Assembly: GCA_900545505.1 (NCBI GenBank)
Contig: UQZC01000005.1
Coordinates: 1-20,098 of the forward strand
From: an uncultured Collinsella sp.
Lineage (GTDB): Bacteria; Actinomycetota; Coriobacteriia; Coriobacteriales; Coriobacteriaceae
Direction: 5' to 3'
Length of the DNA: 20,098 nt
The first letter of the stretch is position 1, and the number at the start of each line of letters is the position of its first letter. The translations under genes and the position numbers were made by a program. The notes beneath the pieces were generated by a model. That model did not search any database and was not told the origin of the DNA. It saw only the letters and a program-made list of their open reading frames with translations. Positions 7,647 through 14,140 of this stretch are shown here, piece after piece.

Positions 7647-9071
7647 TTAGCTCTGAGCTCGCACGCGAGCGGCGCCGAGTTCGGTCAGATGGTATTTCTG
7701 GCCATGCTTGATGACCAAGCCGGCCTGCGCCAAGTCATTGAGCGTGCGTGACCAAGTGGGGGCCGAGTTTCCAAACGCCCTCGCCAGATCGGTTGCACCG
7801 CACGCTTGATTTTGCGCCAGATAGCCCAGCGCGGCGTTGCCGCGATCGCTTACGAACACGTCCGGTTGTGGCTGCGCATACTGATTTGCTGCATTAGGAT
7901 ACATCATTTGAGCTGCTGGTTGTTGAGAACTCTGCATCGGCGGCATTTGCTGTTGAAAACTTTGAGGCCACTGTTGGTAAGGCTGCAGAGGCATCTGCTG
8001 GGCCCAGGGGTTGTACTGCTGCTGCGGCATCTGCTGGTACGGCTGCTGATATCCCTGCTGGTACTGCTGCGGGAACTGCTGGCCATACCCCAGTGGCGGC
8101 ATCTGCTGATATGGATATCCCCGTTGGTACGGCTGATAGCCCATTTGCTGGCCACCCGGTGCCCCCGTCGCCTGCTGCATTGCTGCTGCATCCTGATCTG
8201 CCAGCGGCATGGCCTCTGGCATGTTTGGCGTCATCGACATAGATGCCGCCTGGGGCTCTTGTGTGGGAAGCATTCCGGGCTGCTGCATCTGCCCCACGGG
8301 GGGCTGCATCTGCTGCGTTGCCATGGGCTGCTGCGCAAAAGCTCCCGGCAGGGGATATGTGGGCTGCTCCGTCTCGGGCCGCACGGCAGCACCGCGTCCG
8401 CCGGCACGCTCGATTTCCTGCACGCGTTTAGGGTTCAGGCTTACCGTAACCACGGTGCCGTTGCCCATGTTGTCCTCGATGGATACGGCACCGCCGGCGT
8501 TTTCCAAATACTCCTGCACCATGGGAAACCCTGCTCCGGTTCCACGGATATAGCGCTTCATCTTGCTGTTTGCGCTGGTAACGCCAAAGTCGAAAGCGCG
8601 TTCCTTGTCGTCGATGCCGGGTCCTTGGTCAGCAAAGCGGATGGTGTCTCCGCCGTCCAGAATCGAGATGATGGGCTCTGCAAAGTGTGCGTGGATAAAG
8701 TTTTCGACAATCTCGCGGATGACCATGAGCGAGATATGGCCACCTTGTTCTTTCATGCACTGGTAGACGGTGTTGGTCGTCTCTTCCAAATACGTGCGGA
8801 CATCTTGCGGATCGATGACGATCACACGCGGTGTCGACAGCATGTCGTCATAGACGGCGATGCGCGCGGCGTACATGGCTTTTGGCGCCTGCGTTGTCGT
8901 CTGTTCACCTTCGTCACGCTCTTCGCGCACGCCGGTGATGTGCTCGTTGTCGGGTGCCGGGTCTCCGGAATCGACCATGGTGTAAAAGTCGTCAGACATG
9001 CCGCTCGCAATCTTCCAAAAGGTTTCGAACAAATAGTAGCTCACCGTGCAATGTTTCTCATCTTTCGACAA
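7647..9071 (-). CDS. GHKL ATPase with low-complexity linker and C-terminal winged helix
   Basis: I do not recognise this as a characterised gene. Residues about 110-215 form a histidine-kinase/anti-sigma-type ATP-binding fold: N box IREIVENFIHAHF (Asn124), G1 motif ADQGPGID (147-154), G2 motif GTGAGFPMVQEYLENAGG (177-194) and a closing GNGTVVTVSL. No phospho-accepting histidine domain, membrane segment or receiver domain is visible. Residues about 232-403 are extremely rich in Gln, Pro, Tyr and Met. Residues about 404-474 look like a MarR/ArsR-type winged helix (ALGYLAQNQACGATDLARAF...LTELG). It sits 15 bases before dnaA in the same direction, so a role in controlling initiation is plausible but unproven. 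The start is uncertain: TTG 9071 lacks a good ribosome site; GTG 9044 and ATG 8999 are alternatives. Confidence 0.85.
   Translation of the reverse strand: MSKDEKHCTVSYYLFETFWKIASGMSDDFYTMVDSGDPAPDNEHITGVREERDEGEQTTTQAPKAMYAARIAVYDDMLSTPRVIVIDPQDVRTYLEETTNTVYQCMKEQGGHISLMVIREIVENFIHAHFAEPIISILDGGDTIRFADQGPGIDDKERAFDFGVTSANSKMKRYIRGTGAGFPMVQEYLENAGGAVSIEDNMGNGTVVTVSLNPKRVQEIERAGGRGAAVRPETEQPTYPLPGAFAQQPMATQQMQPPVGQMQQPGMLPTQEPQAASMSMTPNMPEAMPLADQDAAAMQQATGAPGGQQMGYQPYQRGYPYQQMPPLGYGQQFPQQYQQGYQQPYQQMPQQQYNPWAQQMPLQPYQQWPQSFQQQMPPMQSSQQPAAQMMYPNAANQYAQPQPDVFVSDRGNAALGYLAQNQACGATDLARAFGNSAPTWSRTLNDLAQAGLVIKHGQKYHLTELGAARVRAQS
7863..8378 (-). repeat. Low-complexity Gln/Pro/Tyr/Met-coding tract
   Basis: On the minus strand this part of the GHKL gene is a degenerate tandem of CAG- and CAA-rich codons with TAC, CCG and ATG. 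It encodes about 170 residues with units such as YQQPYQQMPQQ and GYQQ. Its composition is unlike every neighbouring gene and could change length by slippage. It acts as a flexible linker between the ATPase and winged-helix domains. Confidence 0.8.
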
Positions 9072-9080
9072 ACTTTCAAA

Positions 9081-9094
9081 ACCTGTTGAAAACT
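9081..9094 (-). promoter_or_regulatory. DnaA-box-like 14-mer, copy 2
   Basis: ACCTGTTGAAAACT is an exact reverse complement of the copy at 5881-5894. The core TTTTCAACA reads on the minus strand (9084-9092). It lies ten bases upstream of the TTG start of the GHKL gene. Confidence 0.65.
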
Positions 9095-9133
9095 TTGGAA
9101 AACGGACGAAAAGTTCTCAACATTGCCAACATG

Positions 9134-9147
9134 ACCTGTTGAAAACT
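9134..9147 (-). promoter_or_regulatory. DnaA-box-like 14-mer, copy 3
   Basis: This is a second exact ACCTGTTGAAAACT in the same gap, 53 bases (about five helical turns) from copy 2 and in the same orientation, so both would present on one DNA face. Confidence 0.65.
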
Positions 9148-9242
9148 CGATGAAATATCGTGAAAAGTTGCCATGCACCGCTAAATCGAGCTTGGCTTAT
9201 GGGGGAACCGTGTGAACTGCGCAACCTTTTACCTTTGATTTC

Positions 9243-9272
9243 TTGACATTTGAACATTGATTTCCCTACAAT
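9243..9272 (+). promoter_or_regulatory. Promoter of the rpmH-rnpA-yidD-yidC-jag operon
   Basis: A perfect -35 TTGACA (9243-9248), an 18-base spacer and a -10 TACAAT (9267-9272) form a strong housekeeping-sigma promoter. The predicted transcript starts near 9279 with a leader of about 65 bases before rpmH. Confidence 0.85.
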
Positions 9273-9344
9273 CTTCAAGCTCACGTGTCTATATCTGCGT
9301 CCGCGTCCCCGCGGACACTCGAAATGCAGCAGGAGGAACTTAAG

Positions 9345-9479
9345 ATGAAGCGTACGTATCAGCCTAATAAGCGTAAGCGTGCCAAGACCCATGGCTTCCG
9401 TGCCCGTATGGCCACTAAGGGTGGTCGTGCCGTGCTCGCCCGTCGTCGCGCCAAGGGCCGCAAGCGTCTCACTGTCTAG
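9345..9479 (+). CDS. rpmH: 50S ribosomal protein L34
   Basis: L34 is a small, very basic protein of the large ribosomal subunit. The 44-residue sequence starts MKRTYQPNKRKRAKTHGFRA, with the rest of the family signature MATKGGRAVLARRRAKGRKRL. The ATG at 9345 has AGGAGG at 9331-9336, eight bases upstream. A longer in-frame extension upstream (from 9285) runs through the leader hairpin and lacks a ribosome site, so it is not the true start. It is the first gene of the operon, and its location beside the origin is conserved across bacteria. Confidence 0.98.
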   Translation: MKRTYQPNKRKRAKTHGFRARMATKGGRAVLARRRAKGRKRLTV

Positions 9480-9499
9480 CAGCGATACACACATCTCGC

Positions 9500-9838
9500 A
9501 TGAAGACTATTAAGTCTCGGCAAGATTTCGAGCATGTGTTCAGTCAGGGGCGTCGTTTCAATCACCCTCTGATTCGAATGACCATATGTGAATCGGTTGG
9601 CGAAGGCGACTCCGGAAGGGTCGCCTTCGTTGGTGCTAAGCGACTCGGTTGTGCCGTCGTGCGCAACCGATCTAAGCGTGTGATGCGCGAGGCCGCCCGC
9701 AGCTGCGGATTTCCCGTTGCGGGTTATGACATCATCTTGTTTGCAACTCCCAAGACGAGGGTTTCCTCGCCGCAGGAGATGGACAAGGCGTTGCGTTCGC
9801 TTATGAAGCGCGCCGGCGTTGCCGGGGAGGAGCGATGA
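9500..9838 (+). CDS. rnpA: Ribonuclease P protein component
   Basis: RnpA is the protein cofactor of the RNase P ribozyme, which trims the 5' leaders of tRNA precursors. Its 112 residues are normal for the family. The RNA-binding signature is GAKRLGCAVVRNRSKRVMRE, with VRNRSKR at 54-60, and the N-terminal KSRQDFEHVFSQGRR matches the substrate-binding face. It starts at ATG 9500, 20 bases after rpmH, without a strong ribosome site. Its end overlaps yidD by four bases. The order rpmH-rnpA-yidD-yidC-jag is the classic conserved cluster. Confidence 0.97.
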   Translation: MKTIKSRQDFEHVFSQGRRFNHPLIRMTICESVGEGDSGRVAFVGAKRLGCAVVRNRSKRVMREAARSCGFPVAGYDIILFATPKTRVSSPQEMDKALRSLMKRAGVAGEER

Positions 9839-10059
9839 GCAATCACGTTTTGCGACGTGTTGCCATCGCTCCTATTCGCATATATCAACAGGTTATTTCG
9901 CCCTTATTGCCTGACGCCTGCATTTATTACCCAACGTGCTCGCAATACGCCATCCAGGCGATTGAGAAGCACGGTGTTTTGAGAGGCTGCTGGCTTGCCG
10001 TGAGGCGCATCGCTCGCTGCAATCCCCTGCACGTCGGCGGTTATGACCCTGTGCCCTAG
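9835..10059 (+). CDS. yidD: Membrane protein insertion efficiency factor YidD
   Basis: YidD is a small membrane-associated protein that aids YidC-dependent insertion. The 74 residues carry the family pattern: a hydrophobic/amphipathic N-terminus (PIRIYQQVISPLLP), three conserved cysteines in DACIYYPTCSQYA and RIARCNPLHVGGYDPVP. The ATG overlaps the rnpA stop as ATGA, indicating translational coupling. It sits directly before yidC. Confidence 0.96.
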   Translation: MSNHVLRRVAIAPIRIYQQVISPLLPDACIYYPTCSQYAIQAIEKHGVLRGCWLAVRRIARCNPLHVGGYDPVP

Positions 10060-10088
10060 CGGGCACTCGCTATCGGAGGAAAACTTAC

Positions 10089-10859
10089 ATGTGGGATTGG
10101 ATCGTTAACATCCTTTTCGAGCTGCTCAAGCTCATCCAGACCTTTGCGGTCGACTGGGGCCTGTCCATCATCATCCTGGTGGTCATCATCCGTCTGCTGC
10201 TGACGCCGCTTATGCTCAAGTCGACCAAGTCGACGGCTCGCATGCAGGTGCTGCAGCCCAAGATGCTCGAGATCCAGGAGCGCTATGCCGACGATCCCCA
10301 GCGTCAGGCCGAGGAGATGCAGAAGTTCTACAGCGAGAACAAGTTCAACCCCATGGCTGGCTGTCTGCCGCTGCTGATTCAGATGCCTATCCTGTTCGCC
10401 CTGTTTACATTGCTGCGCAACCTGCCGCAGTACTTTAACAACGGCACGTTCTCGTTCTTCAACATCCTGCCCGACCTGACCACCACGCCGAGCGCTTCCT
10501 TTGCCGATGGCTTTATGGTTGCACTGCCTGCGCTGGTTTGCCTGATCCTGTTTGCCGTCCTGACCCTGATTCCGCAGCTCTATATGTCGCGCAACCAGAC
10601 CGGCCAGCAGGCTCAGAGCATGCGTATGATGGCCGTTGTCATGACGGTCATGATGCTTTGGATGGGCTGGAGCCTTCCCGTTGGTGTTCTGCTGTACTAC
10701 GACGTCTCGTCTGCTTGGCAGGTTATCCAGCAGATTTTTGTGACGCAGAAGGTCATCGACAAGGCGAAGGCCGATGAGGAGGAGCGTCTTAAGAACGCTC
10801 CGCTGCAGGTTGAGGTCACTCGTCGCGAGAAGAAGCCGCGCCCGCACAAGAAGAAGTAG
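10089..10859 (+). CDS. yidC: Membrane protein insertase YidC (Oxa1 family)
   Basis: YidC inserts and folds membrane proteins, alone or with SecYEG. The 256-residue protein has the short Gram-positive-type architecture, with no large periplasmic domain. Hydrophobic segments lie near 21-43, 91-112, 141-166, 177-195 and 197-218. The conserved arginine in the first core helix, which sits in the hydrophilic groove, is Arg35 (VVIIRLLLTPL). The cytoplasmic loop (about 44-90) and a Lys/Arg-rich tail (PRPHKKK) that may contact ribosomes are present. There is no lipobox signal peptide, unlike many Bacillus homologues. The ATG follows CGGAGGA by eight bases. Confidence 0.96.
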   Translation: MWDWIVNILFELLKLIQTFAVDWGLSIIILVVIIRLLLTPLMLKSTKSTARMQVLQPKMLEIQERYADDPQRQAEEMQKFYSENKFNPMAGCLPLLIQMPILFALFTLLRNLPQYFNNGTFSFFNILPDLTTTPSASFADGFMVALPALVCLILFAVLTLIPQLYMSRNQTGQQAQSMRMMAVVMTVMMLWMGWSLPVGVLLYYDVSSAWQVIQQIFVTQKVIDKAKADEEERLKNAPLQVEVTRREKKPRPHKKK

Positions 10860-10876
10860 TGGGATATCAATCTTAT

Positions 10877-10888
10877 TTAGGTACCTAA
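10877..10888. repeat. 12-bp palindrome TTAGGTACCTAA, copy 1
   Basis: This perfect palindrome lies between yidC and the jag ribosome site. An identical copy followed by the same C sits at 14381-14392. It could be an operator or processing site; its function is unknown. Confidence 0.6.
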
Positions 10889-10903
10889 CTTTTGGAGTAC
10901 GTT

Positions 10904-11473
10904 ATGTCTGAAGAGATCATCGAGGATATGCTTGAGGAGGTTGCCCCGCAGGTCGCGGGCGATTATCCCGAGATTGCACAGCGCTACAAGGCTGGTGAAG
11001 AGCTGACCGATGAGGAGCTCGACACCATTGCCGATGTTGCGATTTCCATCCTGCGTTCCATCCTTTCGCACTTCGATGCCGCCAACTCTCCTATCGATGA
11101 GTATGAGGGCGACGAGGGTGAGCTGATTTTGGATGTAACGGCTCCCGACCTTGCTGTTCTCATTGGCCGTCATGGTCGCACTCTTGATGCTCTTCAGGTT
11201 ATGTTCTCTTTGCTGGTGAGCCGCAAGCTTGGCTTTAGGTATCCGGTTGTAGTGGACGTCGAGGGATACAAGAGCCGCCGTCAGGACAAGGTTGCCTCCA
11301 TGGCTCAGTCCGCTGCCGAGCGTGCCATCCGCACTCATAAGAGTGTTTCGCTTCCGCCCATGAATGCCTACGAGCGCCGATTGGTTCACATTGCACTTCG
11401 TGGCAATGATGCCGTCGATACTCATTCTGAGGGTTCTGACCCTGATCGCCATGTAGTGATTGTTGCTCGATAA
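10904..11473 (+). CDS. jag: Jag / KhpB-like RNA-binding protein (KH and R3H domains)
   Basis: Jag/KhpB binds RNA, often with KhpA, and in streptococci affects cell division and elongation. The KH domain (about 72-125) contains the GXXG loop IGRHG (87-91). The C-terminal R3H-type region has PPMNAYERRLVHIAL (151-165). The first 60 residues are acidic and helical, not the canonical Jag-N sequence I would expect, so the N-terminus looks divergent. The start chosen is ATG 10904, with GGAG six bases upstream; an in-frame TTG at 10892 is part of that ribosome-site region. It is the last gene of the rpmH operon, before a strong terminator. Confidence 0.9.
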   Translation: MSEEIIEDMLEEVAPQVAGDYPEIAQRYKAGEELTDEELDTIADVAISILRSILSHFDAANSPIDEYEGDEGELILDVTAPDLAVLIGRHGRTLDALQVMFSLLVSRKLGFRYPVVVDVEGYKSRRQDKVASMAQSAAERAIRTHKSVSLPPMNAYERRLVHIALRGNDAVDTHSEGSDPDRHVVIVAR

Positions 11474-11491
11474 TCTACTCGAGCTTATGCT

Positions 11492-11523
11492 AAGGGGACG
11501 TGGTTTTCACGTCCCCTTTTTTT
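11492..11523 (+). terminator. Terminator of the rpmH-jag operon
   Basis: An 11-bp GC-rich stem (11492-11502 with 11508-11518), a five-base loop and a run of seven T form a strong intrinsic terminator 19 bases after the jag stop. Confidence 0.95.
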
Positions 11524-11569
11524 GTCAAAAGTTCTCGATACACTGATTTTTGTCAGAAAGGAGCTTTCG

Positions 11570-12307
11570 TTGTTAGTACTTACTGATCAGCAGGCTGACG
11601 AGATGTTGAGTCGTCTAACTTCCTATTGCAAAGAGTATTCCTTGAGCGTAACTGATGTTGAGCTAAGAAAATGTATCCAGCATTTGGATTTGGTTCTTGA
11701 AACAAATAAGACAACCAATCTCACCCGTATTCTTAACGTAGAAGATGCTGTAGTACTTCATATCCTCGACTCACTTGTTTTGCTCCCCTATATCAATAAG
11801 GCTCCTGAGGGAGCTTTGCTCGATATGGGAACAGGTGCGGGCTTCCCTGGTATTCCATTAACCATAACCACGCATCGTAAAGCTACTTATATTGACTCTG
11901 TTGGCAAGAAGGTTGATGCTGTTAATTCCTTTGTCCATGCTGTTGGATTGAAACATGCTCATGCGGTTCATGATCGTCTTGAAGAATATGCTCGAAGCCA
12001 TAAGAAGCAGTTCTCTGTTGTAACCGCCCGCGCACTGGCCCCTCTACCGATTCTTGTTGAGTATGCGGCTCCGTATCTCAAGGATGGAGGGCTATTTGTT
12101 ATCACCAAGGGCAATCCTTCGGATGAGGAGCTTGCTTCTGGCATGTCAGCTGCAAAGATTTGCGGCTTCACTTTGCTTCTGAATGACGCTATCGATTTGC
12201 CTGAGGGCCTGGGCCACAGGGAGTTCATTGTTCTTAAGAAGGGTCATCCAGCATCCGTTTCATTGCCTCGTGCAAATGGCATGGCCAAGAAGAATCCGCT
12301 TGCCTAG
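11570..12307 (+). CDS. rsmG: 16S rRNA (guanine527-N7)-methyltransferase RsmG
   Basis: RsmG (GidB) methylates G527 of 16S rRNA with S-adenosylmethionine. The SAM-binding motif is LLDMGTGAGFPGIPL (about 83-97); NLTRI and HILDSL upstream and TARALAPLPILVEYA downstream also match the family. I place the start at TTG 11570, because AAAGGAG ends six bases upstream. A longer reading frame begins at TTG 11522 inside the terminator T-run and is unlikely. The resulting 245 residues exceed the roughly 207 of E. coli. By eye the first part is only about 40% GC, much lower than flanking genes. It probably heads the parAB transcription unit; I see no convincing promoter. Confidence 0.93.
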   Translation: MLVLTDQQADEMLSRLTSYCKEYSLSVTDVELRKCIQHLDLVLETNKTTNLTRILNVEDAVVLHILDSLVLLPYINKAPEGALLDMGTGAGFPGIPLTITTHRKATYIDSVGKKVDAVNSFVHAVGLKHAHAVHDRLEEYARSHKKQFSVVTARALAPLPILVEYAAPYLKDGGLFVITKGNPSDEELASGMSAAKICGFTLLLNDAIDLPEGLGHREFIVLKKGHPASVSLPRANGMAKKNPLA

Positions 12308-12308
12308 A

Positions 12309-12324
12309 TGTTTCACGTGAAACA
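12309..12324. promoter_or_regulatory. parS centromere site 1
   Basis: TGTTTCACGTGAAACA is a perfect 16-bp parS palindrome, the ParB nucleation site, lying immediately after the rsmG stop. Confidence 0.95.
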
Positions 12325-12347
12325 TAATGGATACTAACAACTTGCAG

Positions 12348-12363
12348 TGTTTCACGTGAAACA
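12348..12363. promoter_or_regulatory. parS centromere site 2
   Basis: This is an identical perfect parS palindrome, 39 bp from site 1. Confidence 0.95.
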
Positions 12364-12386
12364 TGGCGGTTGATATCGAATCGGAA

Positions 12387-12402
12387 TGTTTCACGTGAAA
12401 CA
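12387..12402. promoter_or_regulatory. parS centromere site 3
   Basis: This is a third identical parS, again exactly 39 bp on, and 40 bases before the parA start. ParB on this array may also regulate parAB. Confidence 0.95.
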
Positions 12403-12441
12403 TCCTCCGTTTGACAGCTTTAATACACACCAGGAGGGACC

Positions 12442-13242
12442 GTGGGATTTCGCGACGTTAAGCGTTCTAAGAGCGCAAAAGACACGCGTATTATTGCAAT
12501 CATCAATCAAAAAGGCGGCGTCGGTAAGTCAACGACGGCTGTAAACCTTGCAGCAGCACTGGGTGAGCAGGGTCGTAAGACGCTGATTGTCGATTTTGAT
12601 CCGCAAGGAAACAGCACTAGCGGATTTGGAATTGAAAAAGAAGACCTTGAGCACTGCATCTATGATGCATTGTTGAATGATGTGCCGGCAGGATCACTTG
12701 TTCTTGATACAAATTGTAAAAAGGTATTCGTTATTCCGGCTACAATTCAGCTTGCAGGCGCGGAAATTGAGCTCGTAAGCGCAATCGCTCGTGAAACCCG
12801 CCTCAAAGATTTGCTTGAGCCGATTCAGGACGAGTTCGATTTTATTTTCATTGACTGTCCCCCCTCGCTCGGCCTGCTTACTATCAACGCCTTGACCGCA
12901 GCAGACAGCGTTTTGATTCCGATCCAATGCGAGTATTATGCACTCGAGGGCGTTACGAAGCTGCTTGAGTCAATGAAGATGGTCAAATCACGGCTGAACA
13001 AGGGCTTAGACACCTATGGTGTGCTTATGACCATGTATGACTCGCGTACTTCACTATCGAATCAGGTTGTTGAGGAGGTTCAATCGTACTTCGGTGATAA
13101 GGCGTTTAAGACGCTAATCCCCCGTACGGTTAAAATCTCCGAAGCTCCGTCTTTTGGAGAACCGGTAATTACCTATGCACCTCAAAATAAGGGTGCAAAA
13201 GCATATATGAACCTTGCAAAAGAGGTGATCAAGCGTGCCTAG
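12442..13242 (+). CDS. parA: Chromosome partitioning ATPase ParA (Soj)
   Basis: ParA forms an ATP-dependent nucleoid-bound gradient that moves ParB-parS complexes and, in some bacteria, modulates DnaA. The deviant Walker A is KGGVGKST (24-31), with the signature lysine of the ParA/MinD family. Walker A' is DFDPQGN (51-57) and Walker B is FIFIDCPPS (134-142). The 266-residue length and the absence of an N-terminal helix-turn-helix make it a chromosomal type Ib-like ParA. The start is GTG 12442 with AGGAGG four bases upstream. It overlaps parB by eight bases and follows the parS array. Confidence 0.97.
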   Translation: MGFRDVKRSKSAKDTRIIAIINQKGGVGKSTTAVNLAAALGEQGRKTLIVDFDPQGNSTSGFGIEKEDLEHCIYDALLNDVPAGSLVLDTNCKKVFVIPATIQLAGAEIELVSAIARETRLKDLLEPIQDEFDFIFIDCPPSLGLLTINALTAADSVLIPIQCEYYALEGVTKLLESMKMVKSRLNKGLDTYGVLMTMYDSRTSLSNQVVEEVQSYFGDKAFKTLIPRTVKISEAPSFGEPVITYAPQNKGAKAYMNLAKEVIKRA

Positions 13243-14140
13243 TGTAAAGAAACGTGGCGGATTGGGACGTGGACTCAATGCTTTGGTCTCAGAGGCCGAG
13301 TATGAGACCGGCGGTTCGGCTGCATCGGCTTCAAATGCAGCATCTGAAACAAAACTACCTATTGAGGATATCGTTCCCAACCCTAATCAGCCGCGAATTC
13401 ACTTTAACGAAACTGAACTTCGCGAGTTGAGCGAGTCAATCCAAGAACATGGCGTTTTGCAGCCGCTTTTGGTTCGCAAGCATGGAAACGGCTATGAGAT
13501 CATCGCTGGTGAGCGTCGTTACCAGGCGTCAAAGCTTGCTGGCCTTGAAGAATTGCCAGTCATCATTAAAGAGGTAAATGATGAAGAGATGCTGGCTCTT
13601 GCTCTTATCGAAAACCTTCAGCGTTCTGATCTGAATCCCGTCGAAGAGGCTAAGGGCTATCGCCAACTCATTGATGCCAGCGGGATGACCCAGGAGGCAT
13701 TGTCGAGGGCGGTAAGCAAGTCACGCTCTGCAATTACAAACTCGCTGCGCCTTCTCGATCTCCCTGAAGTTGTTCAGCAGATGATTTTTGAGGGCAAACT
13801 TACTGCTGGTCATGCGCGTGCTATTCTTGCAGTTCCCTATGAGGACGCTCGAATTCGACTTGCAGAGAAGGTTGTTGCAGAGGGCCTTTCCGTAAGAGCG
13901 ACAGAAAATCTCGCTCCGTTGTTTTCTGCCGGAGAGACACCTAAGAAGCCGAGGCCTGCAACGCCTCAGTCTTTTAAAAAGGCTGCCCGCGTGCTTCGTC
14001 AGGTTTTTAATACCAACGTGCGTGTGAAGAGCTCGCGTGGAAAGAATAAGATTGAGATTGAGTTTAAAGACGAGGAAGAGCTCTCTCGTATTCTTGGCGA
14101 AATGATTCAGTTTGATCAAGGAGGCCAAGATGAGGAATAA
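13235..14140 (+). CDS. parB: Chromosome partitioning protein ParB (Spo0J)
   Basis: ParB binds parS and spreads as a CTP-gated clamp to build the partition complex. The N-terminal ParA-stimulating segment is KKRGGLGRGLNALV (5-18). The CTP-binding motifs are QEHGVLQPLLV (70-80), GERRYQA (92-98) and ENLQRSDLNPVEEA (126-139). The helix-turn-helix is MTQEALSRAVSKSRSAITNSLRLLDLP split across about 151-177. The C-terminal dimerisation region is KKAARVLRQVF...EEELSRILGEM. GERRYQA has Gln where GERRxRA usually has Arg. The GTG at 13235 lies inside the parA end; the gene's own end overlaps the next small gene by 11 bases. Confidence 0.97.
   Translation: MPSVKKRGGLGRGLNALVSEAEYETGGSAASASNAASETKLPIEDIVPNPNQPRIHFNETELRELSESIQEHGVLQPLLVRKHGNGYEIIAGERRYQASKLAGLEELPVIIKEVNDEEMLALALIENLQRSDLNPVEEAKGYRQLIDASGMTQEALSRAVSKSRSAITNSLRLLDLPEVVQQMIFEGKLTAGHARAILAVPYEDARIRLAEKVVAEGLSVRATENLAPLFSAGETPKKPRPATPQSFKKAARVLRQVFNTNVRVKSSRGKNKIEIEFKDEEELSRILGEMIQFDQGGQDEE

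Larger units (their letters stand above)
9072..9344. other. Origin half B: GHKL gene-rpmH divergent intergenic region
   Basis: This 273-bp gap carries two exact copies of the 14-mer ACCTGTTGAAAACT, a near box TTCTCAACA (9114-9122), a near box TTTGGAAAA (9094-9102) and GTGAAAAGTT (9160-9169), which is the reverse complement of a stretch in origin half A. On the right is the rpmH promoter. A weak candidate for the GHKL-dnaA promoter is TTGCGC (9219-9224, minus strand), 17 bases, then CATAAG (9196-9201); if real, the boxes lie downstream of it, as expected for DnaA autoregulation. The rpmH leader contains a GTCCGCG/CGCGGAC hairpin (9299-9316). Confidence 0.65.

Noticed and set aside
7900..8330. 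CTG/CAG repeats as a CRISPR or mobile repeat
   Set aside because: No regular repeat-spacer pattern; they are explained by Gln-rich coding in the open GHKL frame.
7806..9089. 427-codon Leu/His/Arg-rich open frame opposite the GHKL gene
   Set aside because: It is the complement of the CAG/CAA-rich tract; its low-complexity leucine runs mirror the real linker.
9285..9344. Upstream in-frame extension of rpmH
   Set aside because: It lies in the leader with a hairpin, has no ribosome site, and the 44-residue L34 from ATG 9345 is complete.
10056..10847. 263-codon open frame on the minus strand opposite yidC
   Set aside because: Shadow of yidC; no family motif, and the yidC frame has clear membrane segments and conserved residues.
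12411..12426. TTGACA and TAATAC before parA as a promoter
   Set aside because: They are too close together to form a -35/-10 pair, and the correct -10 position for this TTGACA would fall on the ribosome site.
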